64,000 nucleotides of DNA from Cycas panzhihuaensis (GCA_023213395.1 CM041465.1:184209741-184273740), one strand, 5' to 3'; shown: positions 34,812 to 47,147, counted from the first letter of the stretch. The notes: generated by a model from the sequence alone, not told the origin. Program-made: numbers and translations.

Positions 34812-35182
34812 GTGTTAATTATATTAATGATAACTAGTTTTGAGTTAAGTTAGTTTCTAAACGATATGTGACGTTTCCGATATGTATATATATGTAAAAA
34901 GGGGCAATTGTGGGGTATGCAATGTGGCACATCCTAGCCCGAGCGGATGGTTCTGAACTTGCTTTTAGACGATCATATCCAACTTTTGTACATCCTGTTT
35001 TGATATAATAAAAGTAATATTGTGTATATTGTGTGGTACTTTGTGACCTGTCCATGCTGTAATGATTTGTATGTATATGGTGTAAATGATGTGGATGGTG
35101 TATAAATTAATTGAATTGTAGCCTCCCTCTATCCTTCTTCCCTAGTACGAACCCGTAGATTCAAGAGACAACAGGAGGGACT
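34812..35182 (+). other. G1 segment between pol end and 3' LTR
   Basis: About 370 bp without coding. It follows one purine tract (near 34799) and ends with a second (AGGAGGGA, about 35174-35181) directly before the 3' LTR. It is absent from the LTR pair. Confidence 0.6.
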
Positions 35183-35696
35183 TGTAGCATTCCCATTTTA
35201 GGATTATATCTAGTTGACTTCCAATACTATTCTAGTCGATCTTAGTATTAGGTTTAGTCTGGCTGGCCTCAAGAGTTGCCTATGGCCAACTTCTGTAATT
35301 GTTTTGGATGACTTTTATAATTATTTTGGTCGACTTCTTGAGTAAGCTCCCTAGCCACGTATTTATAGGGCTTTATGGCCTAGGTTTGGGCATCACTTGG
35401 AGAATCTTGGACCTACTATTAGCTTGGGCTTTATGGCCTGGAGGACACCTTGCCTCAAAGAGGGAGCCAATAGTTAAGCTTTCTGATCTATATAAAGTAG
35501 TATTCTTATTTATGTCTTATTGGTAGCATTCTACTTGAAATCTTCAGTCTCTTTGGCTCCTAAAAGTTGTAGATATTACATTATTTATTTCATTATTTGC
35601 TTTAGTACTTATTTAATTGAATAAAAACCTAGAAGATAAATTTGTATGTGGAGTTCCTCTGTGTTTGAGGTGTGAATTCCCCTAGGAATTCCCACA
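35183..35696 (+). repeat. G1 3' LTR
   Basis: 514 bp, partner of 15442-15941, ending CCCACA before GTGAA. The U3 minisatellite is present but its units have lost most GCCGAC cores. Confidence 0.92.
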
Positions 35697-35701
35697 GTGA
35701 A

Positions 35702-37547
35702 TGCAATTTTGTTTTTGAGATTTGGAAACTTAAATCTCTAATGCAAAAATGATTTGCCATCAAATTTTAGAAAGAGAAGATAAGTCCAAGCACAAGCTAA
35801 TTGATAGACCATGGAAAAATAACCCCATTCATCAATCCAAAGTTCCAGCTTATGAAGCAGAATAAATGGCTCTAATTTATGTTTTTGATTTTTTGTCCAA
35901 GTAGCCTTCAAACATCTTTTCAAGATATTTTCCTTTCTTGGTTCTGCATTTGTCAGTGTTTATGTAGGAAACTTATATGATATAACTAGAGAAATTGATT
36001 AGATAATCGAAAGTTCTCCCATTCTTCAATTGGAGGTTGTAGCATATGAAATAGAATAAACAAACCTGATTTTACTGATATGAATTGCATTACAGCACGT
36101 TTGCTTGGTATATTTCAGCATTTCTGTCTTATCAACCTTCAAATATCTGGTAGGAACAATTGCTTTCCTACTGTTGCATCTAAAGGTGTTTATATGGGGG
36201 AACTTAGATGGTAAAACTAGAGAAATTAAATAGACAACCTTTTAGTTTTCTAGTTTTAATGTTCTTATTTTAATTATTTTTAGTATTTTCCAAGTGGATA
36301 AATTTCAAGGTTAGAGATCTTAATTAGGATAAAGCAATTGATGCTAACATAATTCTTGAATTAGACAACTTCGTATTTATAGATGACCCATGCTTTTGCA
36401 TGTATGAAATGTGCTTTTGGGTTCATTAAGTCTCCTTAGAGTTCATTCTTTTTGGCAGATTGGGTAGATTCTATCTCATTTTTAGTAATCTACTAGGATG
36501 CCAAATGTTACTCTAGAGAATTTTACAAAAACCAAGAGCACTACTATAGACTATAAACAAAGTTCAAAGTGGGCATTTCCCTGAAGATGAAGAAGTGAGT
36601 GCCGCATAAACACATTGGGCCAAATAACAGAAGATTGAAGAGTGGGAATATACCTAAACTGACAAACACATTATGTAGGGGAAACCTGGCTCCTCAAGCA
36701 ACCATCCCCTGATTCAAGAAGGAGACAATAAATCCACTTTATGTAGGGGGGATCCAATTTACTAAAGGTAGCTGGCAATTCCTATAAGACAATGTTCCAA
36801 GATTTCAAAAGTCATTGACTATATATAGCAAGAGATTGAGAGGTCGAGTTATACTTATACTCTTCTACGTGTTGTTTTAGCTATAAATAAGCTACGTAGA
36901 ATCCCATTTTCTATGCATTGATGAGTTGCAATCCCAAGTCAATGTTTGTTCTATAGTTTGTTGTCTATTGTCGAACTACAATGTTTGAGTATTCCAGCAT
37001 GTGCTCCCTTTATCCATACTTCAATTTGCTTAAGCATGGCATTACCATGGCTAACCCTTATTTCTCTATGTTTGTTTTTGAAAATAATTTGATTCCTTGT
37101 AATATTCTTGCTAGTAGCTTTCTAGTATCTGTTTTTGAACACATCCAATATTGCCTTTGTAGCATCGTATCCCAAGGCATGTGTCACTAGTTATTTTTCT
37201 CTGTCTAATTCTTTGCATAACCTGGTAATATGAATTTTGCTTCAAGGGGTCCCTAAAAGTCCTTGGGTAGAAGATTGCAAATTTGCAAGCCCAAGTGCCA
37301 ACGATGATCAATATCTATAATTTTCAATTTTGTTAAAAGCAAAAGATAATAATACCTAGTCCCCTCACAAAATCTTGTTTAGAACCATAACAAGGCGCAA
37401 TATTTGATTTACAAAGTGTAACAGAAAATTATGGAAACCAAACAAAGATTTTTTAGTTACCATAAACTTACAAAATATTATTGCAGCAAACACTAGTTTG
37501 GGACAACACAACAAAAGTTAAGAAAAGACTCCAAGATAGCCTTGATT
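35702..37547. other. 1.8 kb between G1 and C3, no gene
   Basis: An imperfect repeat pattern is visible between about 35740 and 36240: blocks with AACTAGAGAAATT (near 35985 and 36218) and GTGTTTATRTRGG-like strings recur roughly every 200-230 bp. No coding similarity is seen. It may be LC8 intron or intergenic DNA. Confidence 0.5.
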
Positions 37548-37552
37548 GTTTT

Positions 37553-37884
37553 TGAAAGAGAAAAATAACAATGATAATGTAGAAACACTAAACAAGCAAT
37601 GAAGCCAAGAGAAAGTATAAGAGAACAACACAATTACGTGGAAAATCTTGGCAGAGTGCCAAGGTAAAAAACCATTGGGCAAAGGTCTCTCCTTTATTAG
37701 CAACAAGATTAGAAGTACATTTGTTTTTTTGTTTATCTCATAGATACAACAGCTTGATCGGACTTATATAAGAAAAACACTAACTCCAAAACTATGCTAA
37801 AAAACTGCGCTAAAAAGTTGCACTAGAAAAAAAATAAAAAACAATTTTTTGCTTTGTCTAAGGCCTATCAATTGTGTTTGAAAC
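37553..37884 (-). repeat. C3 3' LTR, first part
   Basis: Begins TGAAAGAG and matches 46656 onward. Interrupted by N3 at 37885. Confidence 0.88.
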
Positions 37885-38107
37885 TGTTGGAAATCAACCT
37901 ACACAAATAATATTCGCAAACAGAACGAAACACACCTCCACAGGATCGAACGGTACCCTTAAGGTACCTCCATTGTATTAAGAAAATATCATTACAACAT
38001 TGTTACCATATGATACACAAAATTGTGTATTTATAATATAAGTCATTATGGAAGAGTAGGACCCACTTGCATGTGGGACAAATCAAATATACATTAATAT
38101 TCTAACA
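37885..38107 (-). repeat. N3 3' LTR (left copy)
   Basis: 223 bp, TGTTGG to CTAACA. Confidence 0.92.
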
Positions 38108-38297
38108 CTCCCCCTTAATGTATTTTTGGGTCATTTGTATTTGCAACGCTTTGTCCTTGGAAATGTCTTGAGAATGATGTCTTCAACTTGATCCTTGTTT
38201 TCAATCTTGTAGTGATGTCTTTGCTGCAAATGATGTCTTCATCTTGATTTTTGTCTTCAATTTTGTATTGATGCCTTTGTAAGATAATATCTTCAGC

Positions 38298-39218
38298 TTA
38301 ATTTCCATCTTCAATTTTGTAGTGATGACGTTGATGTAGCTGCTCTAGTAAGTATAAATCTTGTTTCCTTATTGCAGTTGGTCTAGTCTGATGAAGATCC
38401 TGTAAGTAACCATCTTTAATCACAACTTGTGTATCATCATTATCTTGTGTAAACTCTTGATCACCATGAACAACAGTAAAGATTACCATTACACCAGTGA
38501 ATTCTTTAATCTTAAGAGTGGAATCTTGCATACTCTTTGAACTTGAATCAGTGCCTAAAGAAGGAACATCATCAATATAAGACTCATCCTTTATAGGATC
38601 ATTAGATTTAATTTCTCTTGAAATCAATTCATCACTTTCAATGTCTTCATCTGTAATCTCATCAATGCATTCAACAGTAGAAGTTTCGTAAGTGCTCAGA
38701 CATTTTTCATCTTGACATGGTGTTTTATCAGTGTTGATGATACTTTCTTCATTCGTTGTACCTGTACCCTAACTAGCCTTAATTGCTTTTTCAATCATTC
38801 GTTGTGTTTCTTCAGGATTTTGTTCAAATACTTTCCTTAGAAAATCCCAAGCTTCTCTAGCATTACTTGCATGTAGAATCATAGGAATAACAAAATGGAA
38901 TTTGGAAGGAAGATCAACCTCATTGAATGCAGCACAAATCATAATGAATGCTTTTCTATCTTTCTTCTCAAGCATTTCCTTTTCTTCTTCATCATTAGGG
39001 ATATCATATTCATTAGTAACAATTTTTCACAAACCTCTAGCTATGAATAGACATCTCATTTTAATTGTCCAAAAGAAGTAGTCTTCACCATTGCACTTAG
39101 GTACTGGAAGAAACGAATCCCTTAAGTAATATTCATTTGTTTCAGGAGCATATATAACTACATCATTATCCTCCATGATTGTAAATGCCATGTCCATATG
39201 CCACATCCCTTTTTTCAA
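38298..39218 (-). pseudogene. N3 gag-like gene with two stops
   Basis: Reads almost in one frame from 39218 to 38298 with stops near 39028 and 38770. The N-terminal half has the Copia gag signature (FLPVPKCNGEDYFFWTIKM, then AFIMICAAFNEVDLPSKFHF) and REAWDFLRKVFEQNPEETQ, which aligns with N2. The C-terminal half is acidic and Ser-rich (ESYIDDVPSLGTDSSSKS) and ends HQRHHYKIEDGN. There is no CCHC knuckle or protease motif. Only two stops in about 300 codons, despite 4 percent LTR divergence, suggests that the frame was kept until recently. Confidence 0.78.
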
Positions 39219-40280
39219 TCAATAAACTCACTTATCAGTGGTAACTTGCCTATTGATCACTCTCAACAAATTTCCTCATGTCTCATATCTCACATCGTTG
39301 ACTTTATCATCACATCATTGCCTTATCCATTGCTAAACAATCACATAGAATCCAAACACTCACTTTACCAAACCAATGCCTCATAAATCTCACAATGATC
39401 AAGACACACACACTCCAAACATGACTCATGTAACTTCAACAAAAACTCATCATTCTTTGCCTGTTCACATCATGAAATGTCTTCCTTAACTCACCCAACA
39501 AAGTGTCCAATCTTGTCATGTAACCTCACAAGTTACAAGGTTCATAATTGCCTTATATTGCCAAGTCATCACTTCATTAACTCTCTCTTGCAAACACATA
39601 CAACGGAAACAATAGACGTCTCTTCTCACTATTAAATCATCTTATGCATACCTCTTATAAGGACCATACTCACCTCATCATATATCCACAACAAGTCTCA
39701 CGTTAATAGAGTGCGAAATATGAGTTAATGTCATCTCACATGCCCAAGGTACTCTCCCATGCGAAATGCATACAAGAAAGCCTCAATAGTCACCTCATCA
39801 ATACCTCATATCATCAAAGTACTCTCATACAATCGCATACCAATGAATGATGAAAAACCTCAAACTTTGTCTCATGTCACCATGTCAACACATCAAACCA
39901 AGAACTTACTTCAAAAACCACTCACTCATATCGCCATTAACTCAATGCCAAAGATTGCTCCCTTGTAACAATAGCTCGCTTGCAAATCAATCATTACCTT
40001 GATTGCAATGCCCTCTTATTACCCTTTTCTTGCCCTTGTCATGCCCTCAATTTTGCCCGTCGAATTGATTAAAGAATACACCATAAAAATATGTCAAATC
40101 TTGCCCTTAAATGTGTTCAACAAATGCCCAAACTTGAGATGTAACCCCAATAGCACTCAAACGTTGCCTCTCAAGCACACCTCATGTCATGCAAAGAACT
40201 TTACATCATCAATCACCCATCATATCACCATAAACTTAATTGCAAGTATATTGGGTCCGCATCGCAAACACATTAATGGG

Positions 40281-40282
<2 letters not shown>

Positions 40283-40332
<50 letters not shown>
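40283..40332. repeat. (AT)n microsatellite inside N3
   Basis: About 25 AT units in the non-coding part of N3. Confidence 0.95.
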
Positions 40333-40337
<5 letters not shown>

Positions 40338-41853
40338 ATGCATCTCGGGTGAATGACAATAAAATATTTCAATGGCGGGCGACTTTAACATTGACGTTGA
40401 ATTTAATGATAAAGCAAATTGAATATTATATGAGCTGCGACTTTGATTAAATAAAGAAAATGCCACTTTACATCAAACAGAAGCATTGAAATTATCAAAC
40501 CGTCATAGGCGAAAGCAACAAGGCACAGGCAACTTAATAGATGGCAACTGTAGATATTAAAATGATGGCGCCATTAACCAAATATCGACGACGAGCTGCA
40601 ACTGCAACATGATCACGTGAGGGCGACAAAATATAAAGACACAGGAATCATTATTCACGAGTGAGTGCAGTATATGTAGAGACGGTGGCTGCAATTAACA
40701 TTATTCAACATAGAAAATGGTGGGCACATTACAGTCACGCAGAGGGTGATCAATATTAAAGTTTCACGACTTAAATATCTTAATTGGGCATTCGAGCATT
40801 TAAAAAAAAAAACTTTGCGCATGTATATGCTTTGACTTAGGGTGAATCAACGGTTGTAGATGCGATTAAAATCGCACAAGTTGCAACAACATACACACGG
40901 CGGCGATATGAAGAATTATTAATCGAAAATGATTAATATGCAAACAGATATCATCAGTGGTTGAGTAAGAGGAATCAATACGCAAACAGTGATAAAAAAT
41001 CATCACACGGGCGACCAGAATTATAACCACGTGGTTCTAAAATTCATTAAAGGAGATTTCAACAACAGAAATGTACGTTTGCATACTATACACAAAGGGC
41101 GACTTAAATGATGATTGTGCACGATTGAATGACTGCATATTGGTGGTAATTTTATTATGCAAATATGCGTATAGGCGACGCAGATGATTACGTATCACGC
41201 TAGCGAGCAGATAATAGCACATGGGTGAAGATATAAATCGTATGAAATGTAAAGAGCGCCAAATAACGCAGAGTTAAACAGAGGGCGAACAACGAGTTAA
41301 TGCCAACGACTAATTAAATACACAAACACCATTTATGCAGGGTAAAGAATACAATACGTAGGTTGAAATATTATCATTACACATCAATAGCATAATAAAT
41401 CTGACGGTCTGTATGTGGAACCCCAAACGACAAAAATATTAATGGCATAAGTTCAACACCAACCATGGCACAAGCATGAGTAGAGTATTTCAACTGTTAC
41501 AGTGGAGTCATCGACAAAACCAGAAAATGAAGAACGACACTGGATGAAATAAGAGATAGCGGATGGCAAATATCACACGAACAACAAGTATTGAACATAC
41601 CTTTAAAATGACCGTATTATGACTTCACGGTTCTACAACTAGGGTTTGCATTCTTCCAGAGGCTCAATCGAGGGCTGATAACATCTCCAGGGCATACAAA
41701 TGGAAACGGGCATGAACAGCTCTACGGAACCACCTTCACACACACCAGAATTAGGGTTTCACCACACATCAGAATTAGGGTTTCACCAATCAATGTTTCA
41801 CGTTACTCAAGCTCGCTTAACTTGGCTCTGACTTCACCTTAGCTCTCATAACA

Positions 41854-42076
41854 TGTTGGAAATCAACCTGCACAAATAATATTCGTAAACAGAATGAAAC
41901 ACACCTCCACAGGATCTAATGGTACCCATAAGGTACCTCCATTGTATTAAGAAAATATCATTACAACATTGTTACCATATGATACACAAAATTGTGTATT
42001 TATAATATAAGTCATTATGGAAGAGTAGGACCCACTTGCATGTGGGACAAATCAAATGTACATTAATATTCTAATA
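41854..42076 (-). repeat. N3 5' LTR (right copy)
   Basis: Partner of 37885-38107, ending CTAATA. Confidence 0.92.
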
Positions 42077-42081
42077 GAAAT

Positions 42082-42266
42082 GCCCTACGACTGTATCGCG
42101 GCCTAATGACCACGAACATCTTTTAGCTGCCCAATGGGGCAATAGGCTACTCCCCTGGGACCCCCAACAATTTTTGTACCCGGCGCAATGCTCGTCGTAA
42201 AGAAAATTTTACACATCAACTGTACAGTCATCATGTTGGAAACCAAAATTGGCTTCACATCCAACA
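42082..42266 (-). repeat. C3 3' LTR, second part
   Basis: Continues the C3 LTR after N3 and ends CCAACA. It matches the last part of 46656-47147 (TTGGAAACCAAAATTGGCTT is shared). Confidence 0.88.
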
Positions 42267-42304
42267 TTCTCCTATTTGAAGTCAATTATGAATTATGCTA
42301 CTAT

Positions 42305-42888
42305 CTATCCTGTTATATGTAGTCCCAGTGAAGTTCTGCACGAGATAAACTTCTCCCTTCCAATCAGCTTTGTCAACATGTCTGCTAGGTTGTCATTAGT
42401 ATGGATCTTCTGCATTGAGACTTGTCCTTCCACTACAATGTCATGTACAAAATGATATTGCACATCTATGTGTTTTGTCCTGGCTTGAAATGTTGGGTTT
42501 ATTGCTAAGTGCAAGGCACTTTGATTGTCGCAATGTAAAACAATTGTGTCTAGTTTGACTTGTAGTTCTCTAAATAATTTGTCCAGCCATATCACTTCCT
42601 TACAGGATTTTGTTGTTGCCATATATTTTGCTTGTGTAGTAGATAATGCCACCACAGGCTACAATTTTGATATTCAGTTGATTGCTTCACCTGTAAGTGA
42701 ACACATATCCTGTAATGGACTTATGCCTGTCTCTATTGCCAACAAAATCTGAATCTACAAACCTTGTCACTTGAAGATTTTCCGAACTATAACAGATAAC
42801 GGCATGTGAAGTACCCTTCAAATAACGAAGGATCCACTTCATAACAGTCCATGAACCAATTGACAACTCCCATTGCTTGGGCAATGTT
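42305..42888 (-). pseudogene. C3 RNase H (broken)
   Basis: Minus-strand frames 42884-42687 (WILRYLKGTSHAVICY, then RFVDSDFVGNRDRHKSITGY) and 42655-42305 (ALSTTQAKYMATT, WLDKLFREL, HCDNQSALHLAINPTF, RTKHIDVQYHF, LADMLTKLI). This is the complete Copia RNase H domain with one frameshift near 42670. The catalytic acidic residues DSD and CDNQ are kept. Confidence 0.9.
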
Positions 42889-42893
42889 CGGTC

Positions 42894-43305
42894 TATAGGA
42901 ATGAGTGGATAAGAGGAGGAGACATGTCATAAATCACATGTAAGAAGATATAAGAAATGACAATATGACAAATGACTTGCAACTCTCTAAATCTCATTCT
43001 ATTAGAAAACATAATAGAGTACATAATATATAGATTACATATGTACCAAATATAGGAATTATTTTTAATGATATTATAATGGTTAATTAACTACTCCCTC
43101 AAAATATGGTAGGCTATCAACTACCACATTAAATGGTTCAACCATCTTTGACTCCTACTAACCAACACATTAATGACTTTGATTAAAAATATTCAATTGA
43201 GAATATTCTCTCACTTAGAATGTTCCATGTGAGGAAATATTCTAATTACATGAAATGATATGAATTTAAATGAACATGTAATGGGAATGTATATTATTTC
43301 CAACA
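42894..43305 (-). repeat. Solo LTR S1, inserted in C3
   Basis: 412 bp that interrupts the C3 frame between MVCTK and RPNIAQAMG. Its ends (TATAGGAATGAG and TTCCAACA) and its interior (GAATATTC dyads, TTCCATGTGAGGAA) resemble the C2 LTR, so it belongs to a related family in the same orientation. Flanks CGGTC (42889-42893) and CAGTT (43306-43310) are a decayed duplication; the unsplit host site reads straight through. A solo LTR arises when the two LTRs of an element recombine. Confidence 0.85.
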
Positions 43306-43310
43306 CAGTT

Positions 43311-44060
43311 TGGTACACACCATGGCAAACATTAGGCTACCTACTATTGATGAGTACAGTACATGAGACATTTGTACCTTTTCTACTTTGTTACTAGGAC
43401 TCTGATTCGAAGACAACTTCATGTGTGCAGGAAATGGGGTACTAATTGGTTGAGCATTTTGCATGTTGAAGCGTTGTAGAACCTTTTTCACATATGTCTT
43501 TTGCGTAAGCTAGATCTTCCTACACTTCTTATCTCTATGTATCCTCATGCCAAGAATCTGATTTGCAACACCTAAATCCTTCACTTCAAACGTCTCAGCC
43601 AACTGAGCCTTAAGTTTGACAATTTTGTCCATGTTGAGGCTTGCAACCAACATGTCGTCAACGTACAACAACAAAATGATGAAACTATCATCATCATATC
43701 TTTTAAAGTCAGCTTCGCATTTGCTAAATCCCAGACTCATCATGAATGAATCAAACCGTTTATACCAACATCTTGGCGCTTGTTTGAGACTATGCAACAA
43801 TTTGTTCAACCTGCATACAAGATTCTCTTTGCGTCTTATCATAAAAACTTTTGTTTGCTCCATATAAATCTCCTCATTGAGGTTACCATGCAAAAAGGTT
43901 GTCTTCAATTCAAGGTGAAGGGAAGCAACCAAACCCAACACAACTCTAACAGTACTGGCACGTACAATTGGGGAAAAGATCTTATCAAAATCTATACTTG
44001 ATTTTTATGTATACCTCTTAGCCACCAATCGAGCTCTATGTCGTTCAACCGCACCATTAA
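43311..44060 (-). pseudogene. C3 reverse transcriptase (broken)
   Basis: Starts upstream near 44100 and is open at 43941-43510 with TTFLHGNLNEEIYMEQ, LLHSLKQAPRCWYKRFD and the intact catalytic motif LLYVDDMLVA. It continues after a frameshift at 43491-43311 (QRFNMQNAQPISTPF, YSSIVGSLMFAMVC) up to S1. Block order and motifs are those of Copia RT. Confidence 0.9.
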
Positions 44061-44559
44061 CATCCCTTTTCAGCTTAAAGACCCAACGATTTCTTATGGC
44101 CTTGCGACCTACGGGTAATTCCATAAGCTCCCATGTGCTATTTTTACTTAGGGCCTTCATTTCCTCCTCAATGACAATCCCTCATTTGCTTGCATCTTCA
44201 ACCTCACAATCTTTCTGAAATGAGCTAGGCTTACCAACATCAACAACTAATGTAATAGTTGAATGTACATCAGGAGTATACCTTTCGGGTGGCTTGGATA
44301 TTCTAGTGGATTTCCTAACCCAATGAGATGCATCAATTTGTGGCTGCTCAGGTTGGCGTTCTTCCTGTTTATTTACGATATTCTACTGTTTAGGTTCTTG
44401 ATTTTCATCTTTTTCCACAGCATCATCTTCCACTTTTATTGCCTTAGTAGGTACAACAACTATTGTTTGTTGTTCTTCAACTTTCTACATGGATTTCTCA
44501 TTAAATACCACATCTTGGCTAATGATAAGCTTGCGGGCAGCAGTATCCCACAACTTGTA

Positions 44560-45200
44560 CCCTTTTGTTCCATCACCATAGCCAAGAAAAAATACACTTC
44601 TTGGACTTTGTGTCCAACTTGGACCTTTGTTCCTTTAAGACATGGGCATAAGCATCACAACCAAAGACAACCAAATGGGAATAATTAATAGGTTTTCCTA
44701 TCCATACCTCTTCAAGAATCTTCCCATCTAGAGCTGTAGTGGGTGACTTAAGCAATTGTATTTACAGTCTTGGCTCAAAATTCTTGCCCCAAACCAACAG
44801 GGCTGAGAATACACCTGGGATGCTCCATAATGGTACGATTCATCCTCTCAGCTACCCCATTTTGCTGTGGAGTACCTGGAACTATTTTCTACCTAGTTAT
44901 TCCATACTCACTGTAAAATTGATCAAATTCCTTCGAGCAAAACTCTGCCCCATTGTCTGTCCAGAGACACTTAATGCTCTTACCGATCTGCTTCTCTATA
45001 GGAGTTTTTTGTCTCTTAAAACAAATAAAGGCATCTGACTTCTTCTTGACAAGAGACACCCATACTTCGCGAGAGTAGTTATCAATGAATGACACGAAAT
45101 ATAGTGGTCCTCCTAATGAAACTACGGTTGCAGGTCCAAAACAGTCTGAATGTAACAATTGCAAAAAATTTGAACTTCTAATAGCGCATCTAGCAAACTA
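44560..45200 (-). pseudogene. C3 integrase (broken)
   Basis: Open at 45164-44889: LLHSDCFGPATVVSLGG and FVSFIDNYSREVWV (first catalytic Asp) then CLWTDNGAEFCSKEF (second Asp). A QNGVAERMNR-type block lies just after in another frame near 44860-44830. The C-terminal part is at 44755-44573 (SHLVVFGCDAYAHVLKEQRSKL). Confidence 0.87.
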
Positions 45201-46520
45201 GAGCCTATTATGTTTTCCAAACAGACAATGTTCACAAAAATTGAGATTAGGAGATTTTAAACTTGACAAAAGGTTTCTACGGAGTAGTATCTTTAGTCCT
45301 CTCTTGCTCATGTGGCCCAGGCATTGATGCCACAAAGTTAATGAATCTATGGCACCTATTGTTGCCATTGTAGCCTCCCCGATTATAGTCTCTCCAATCA
45401 GCTTATATAGATTGTGTTTACATCTCTTGGCCTTCATCACTACTGGAGTCCCCTTACATACCTTTAAACAACCTTTCTCACCGCTATATTTATAGTCCAA
45501 CTCGTCAAACTCACCCAAAGACGCAACAAGCTCTTCTTAAGCCCTGGAACATGGCGAACTCTTTGAATGGTACAAACAATTCCATTGTACATCTTCAACT
45601 TGACTTCTCCTTCTCCTATAACCTTGCATGAGTTATCATTGCCCATGTAGATTGTGCCTTCATCACATGACTAGTATGAGGAGAACCAGTCCCTGTGCGG
45701 TGTCATATGGAATGAAGCCCCTGAGTCCAATAGCCATATGTGCAGCAATTGTTCTCGAGAGTTTGCTGAAAGCACTTCACCGTCTACCTGTGATCTTGAA
45801 TTTTTCAACTATGTTTGCATCTAAGCTCTATGAATTGGTTTTTCCTGCTTCTGTTTTCAATAGCCTGCAGTCCTTGTTGAGATGTTAGAATTTCCCATAA
45901 TGCCAACATTTCCTCCTTTTTTGCTTCTTGGACTTCGACTTGGAATGAGATCTACTCGATTGATTTCTTTCTGTGGTCTTGCCCCTTACAAATAGGGCAT
46001 CAGTAGAAGACCCACTTTGAGATGTCTTCTGCCTCGATTCCTCTTCCAACAATGCGGCCACCACATTGTCGTAAACGAGGGTCCTGAAAGGATTTGCATT
46101 GCTGAGTGTCATCACCAGTTGGTCCCATGAGTCCAGTAGTAAACAAAGTAGGGTTGCAGCCCTATCTTCCTTCTTGTTCTTCACTTCCACTGAACTTAGC
46201 TTGTTAATTAGTGTGTTGAACTCGTTTAGATGGTCTGCAACTAGCGTTCAATCCTTCATTCTCATATTGTACAACTATCTTCGCAGAAAAATCCTATTTG
46301 ATAATGACTTCGTTTCATACAGCTTGTTTAGTTTATCCCAAAGCTTCTTTGTTGTTGTCTTCTCTGCTACATTGAACATAACTAAATTGGCTAGGGATAG
46401 ATGAATATTTGCGCTAGCTTTTACGTCCATAACGTTCCAGTCTTCTATAAACACTACTGTTGGTTTGGTTGTCACACCCTTAAGGGCTAGAGCACAACTA
46501 TTTTTAACCAACATCACTTG
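45198..46520 (-). pseudogene. C3 gag, protease and GAG-pre-integrase (broken)
   Basis: Gag blocks at 46517-46275 (DRNVM-like start, then KLWDKLNKLYETKSLSNRIF) and 46190-45885 (LLCLLLDSWDQLVMTLSNAN, then a basic Ser/Arg/Lys tract leading to a degenerate knuckle CWHYGKF). The protease site WLLDSGASFHMT is readable at about 45735-45700. GAG-pre-integrase is at 45518-45198 (LWHQCLGHMSKRGLKIL, CEHCLFGKHNR). Frames change at least three times. Confidence 0.87.
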
Positions 46521-46655
46521 GATCTTCAGTTTCCATAGAGCAAAGTTTGACCTATTGAACTTCTCTTATCTCAAATCTGGTCACACTCATTTTTCAGCTT
46601 CTTGCTATCGTGTGCACAACTGTTAGAGAAACAAACCCTTGACTGTGATACCAAC

Positions 46656-47147
46656 TAAAAGAGAAAAATAACAATGACAATGCACAAACACTAAATAAGT
46701 AATGAAGCCAAGAGAGAGTACAAGAGAACAACACAGATTTTTACATGGAAAACCTTGACAGAGTGCCAAGGTAAAAAACCACTAGGCAAAGGTCTCTCCT
46801 TCATTAGCAGCAAGATCAAAAGTACTATTTTTTTTTTTGTTCATCTCATAGATACAACAACTTTGTCAAACTTACATAAGAAAAACACCAACTCCAAAAC
46901 AATGCCAAAAAGCTGTGCTAAAAACCACGCAAAAAAGTTGCACCAAAAAAGAAAAAAGCAACGTTTTGTTCTGTGTCGCAATCTAACGATTGCAAGCAGC
47001 TTTTAGTTGTCCAAGGGGGCAATAGCTTGACCCCTTGGGAGCCCATAGCAAATTTTGCGCTCGATGTAACGCTCAGCCTGAGGAGAATTTTACACATCAG
47101 TTGTAAAGTCATTAGGTTGGAAACCAAAATTGGCTTCACATCCAACA
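46656..47147 (-). repeat. C3 5' LTR (right copy)
   Basis: 492 bp, ends CCAACA before GTTTT. On the minus strand the primer-binding site TGGTATCAC follows two bases after it. Confidence 0.88.

Larger units (their letters stand above)
15442..35696 (+). mobile_element. Ty3/Gypsy chromovirus-like element G1, host of three nested insertions
   Basis: LTRs at 15442-15941 and 35183-35696 start TGTAGC, end CCCACA, and are flanked by the same 5-bp duplication GTGAA (15437-15441 and 35697-35701). A primer-binding site follows the 5' LTR. The coding order gag, protease, RT, RNase H, integrase with a chromodomain-like end is that of Gypsy chromoviruses. Three guests sit inside: N1 (18747-22819), C2 (22956-28548) and N2 (29111-33677). 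Removing them with their duplications leaves about 6.0 kb, a normal size. The LTRs differ at roughly one base in five, so the insertion is old, and every frame is broken. Confidence 0.95.
37885..42076 (-). mobile_element. Gag-only LTR retrotransposon N3, nested in the C3 LTR
   Basis: 4,192 bp with short LTRs of 223 bp (37885-38107 and 41854-42076; about 4 percent different) starting TGTTGG. The flanking 5-mers GAAAC and GAAAT are a duplication with one change. The primer-binding site is slightly mutated (complement AGCTCTCATAACA at about 41841-41853), and a purine tract complement CTCCCCCTTAATG follows the left LTR. The sole coding trace is a gag-like gene at 38298-39218. The long remainder (about 39220-41850) shows no coding. 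Confidence 0.92.
37553..47147 (-). mobile_element. Copia element C3, host of N3 and S1
   Basis: A minus-strand Copia element with GTTTT on both sides (37548-37552 and 47148-47152). The right LTR is 46656-47147. The left LTR is split by N3 into 37553-37884 and 42082-42266, both matching the right copy. Gag-pol runs from about 46520 down to 42305 and is interrupted by solo LTR S1 at 42894-43305. Without guests the element is about 5.0 kb. The LTR halves are clearly diverged and all frames are broken, so this is an old insertion. The primer-binding complement GTGATACCA lies at 46645-46653. Confidence 0.92.

Noticed and set aside
44263-44688. 141-codon plus-strand open frame
   Set aside because: Antisense to the C3 integrase-RT linker.
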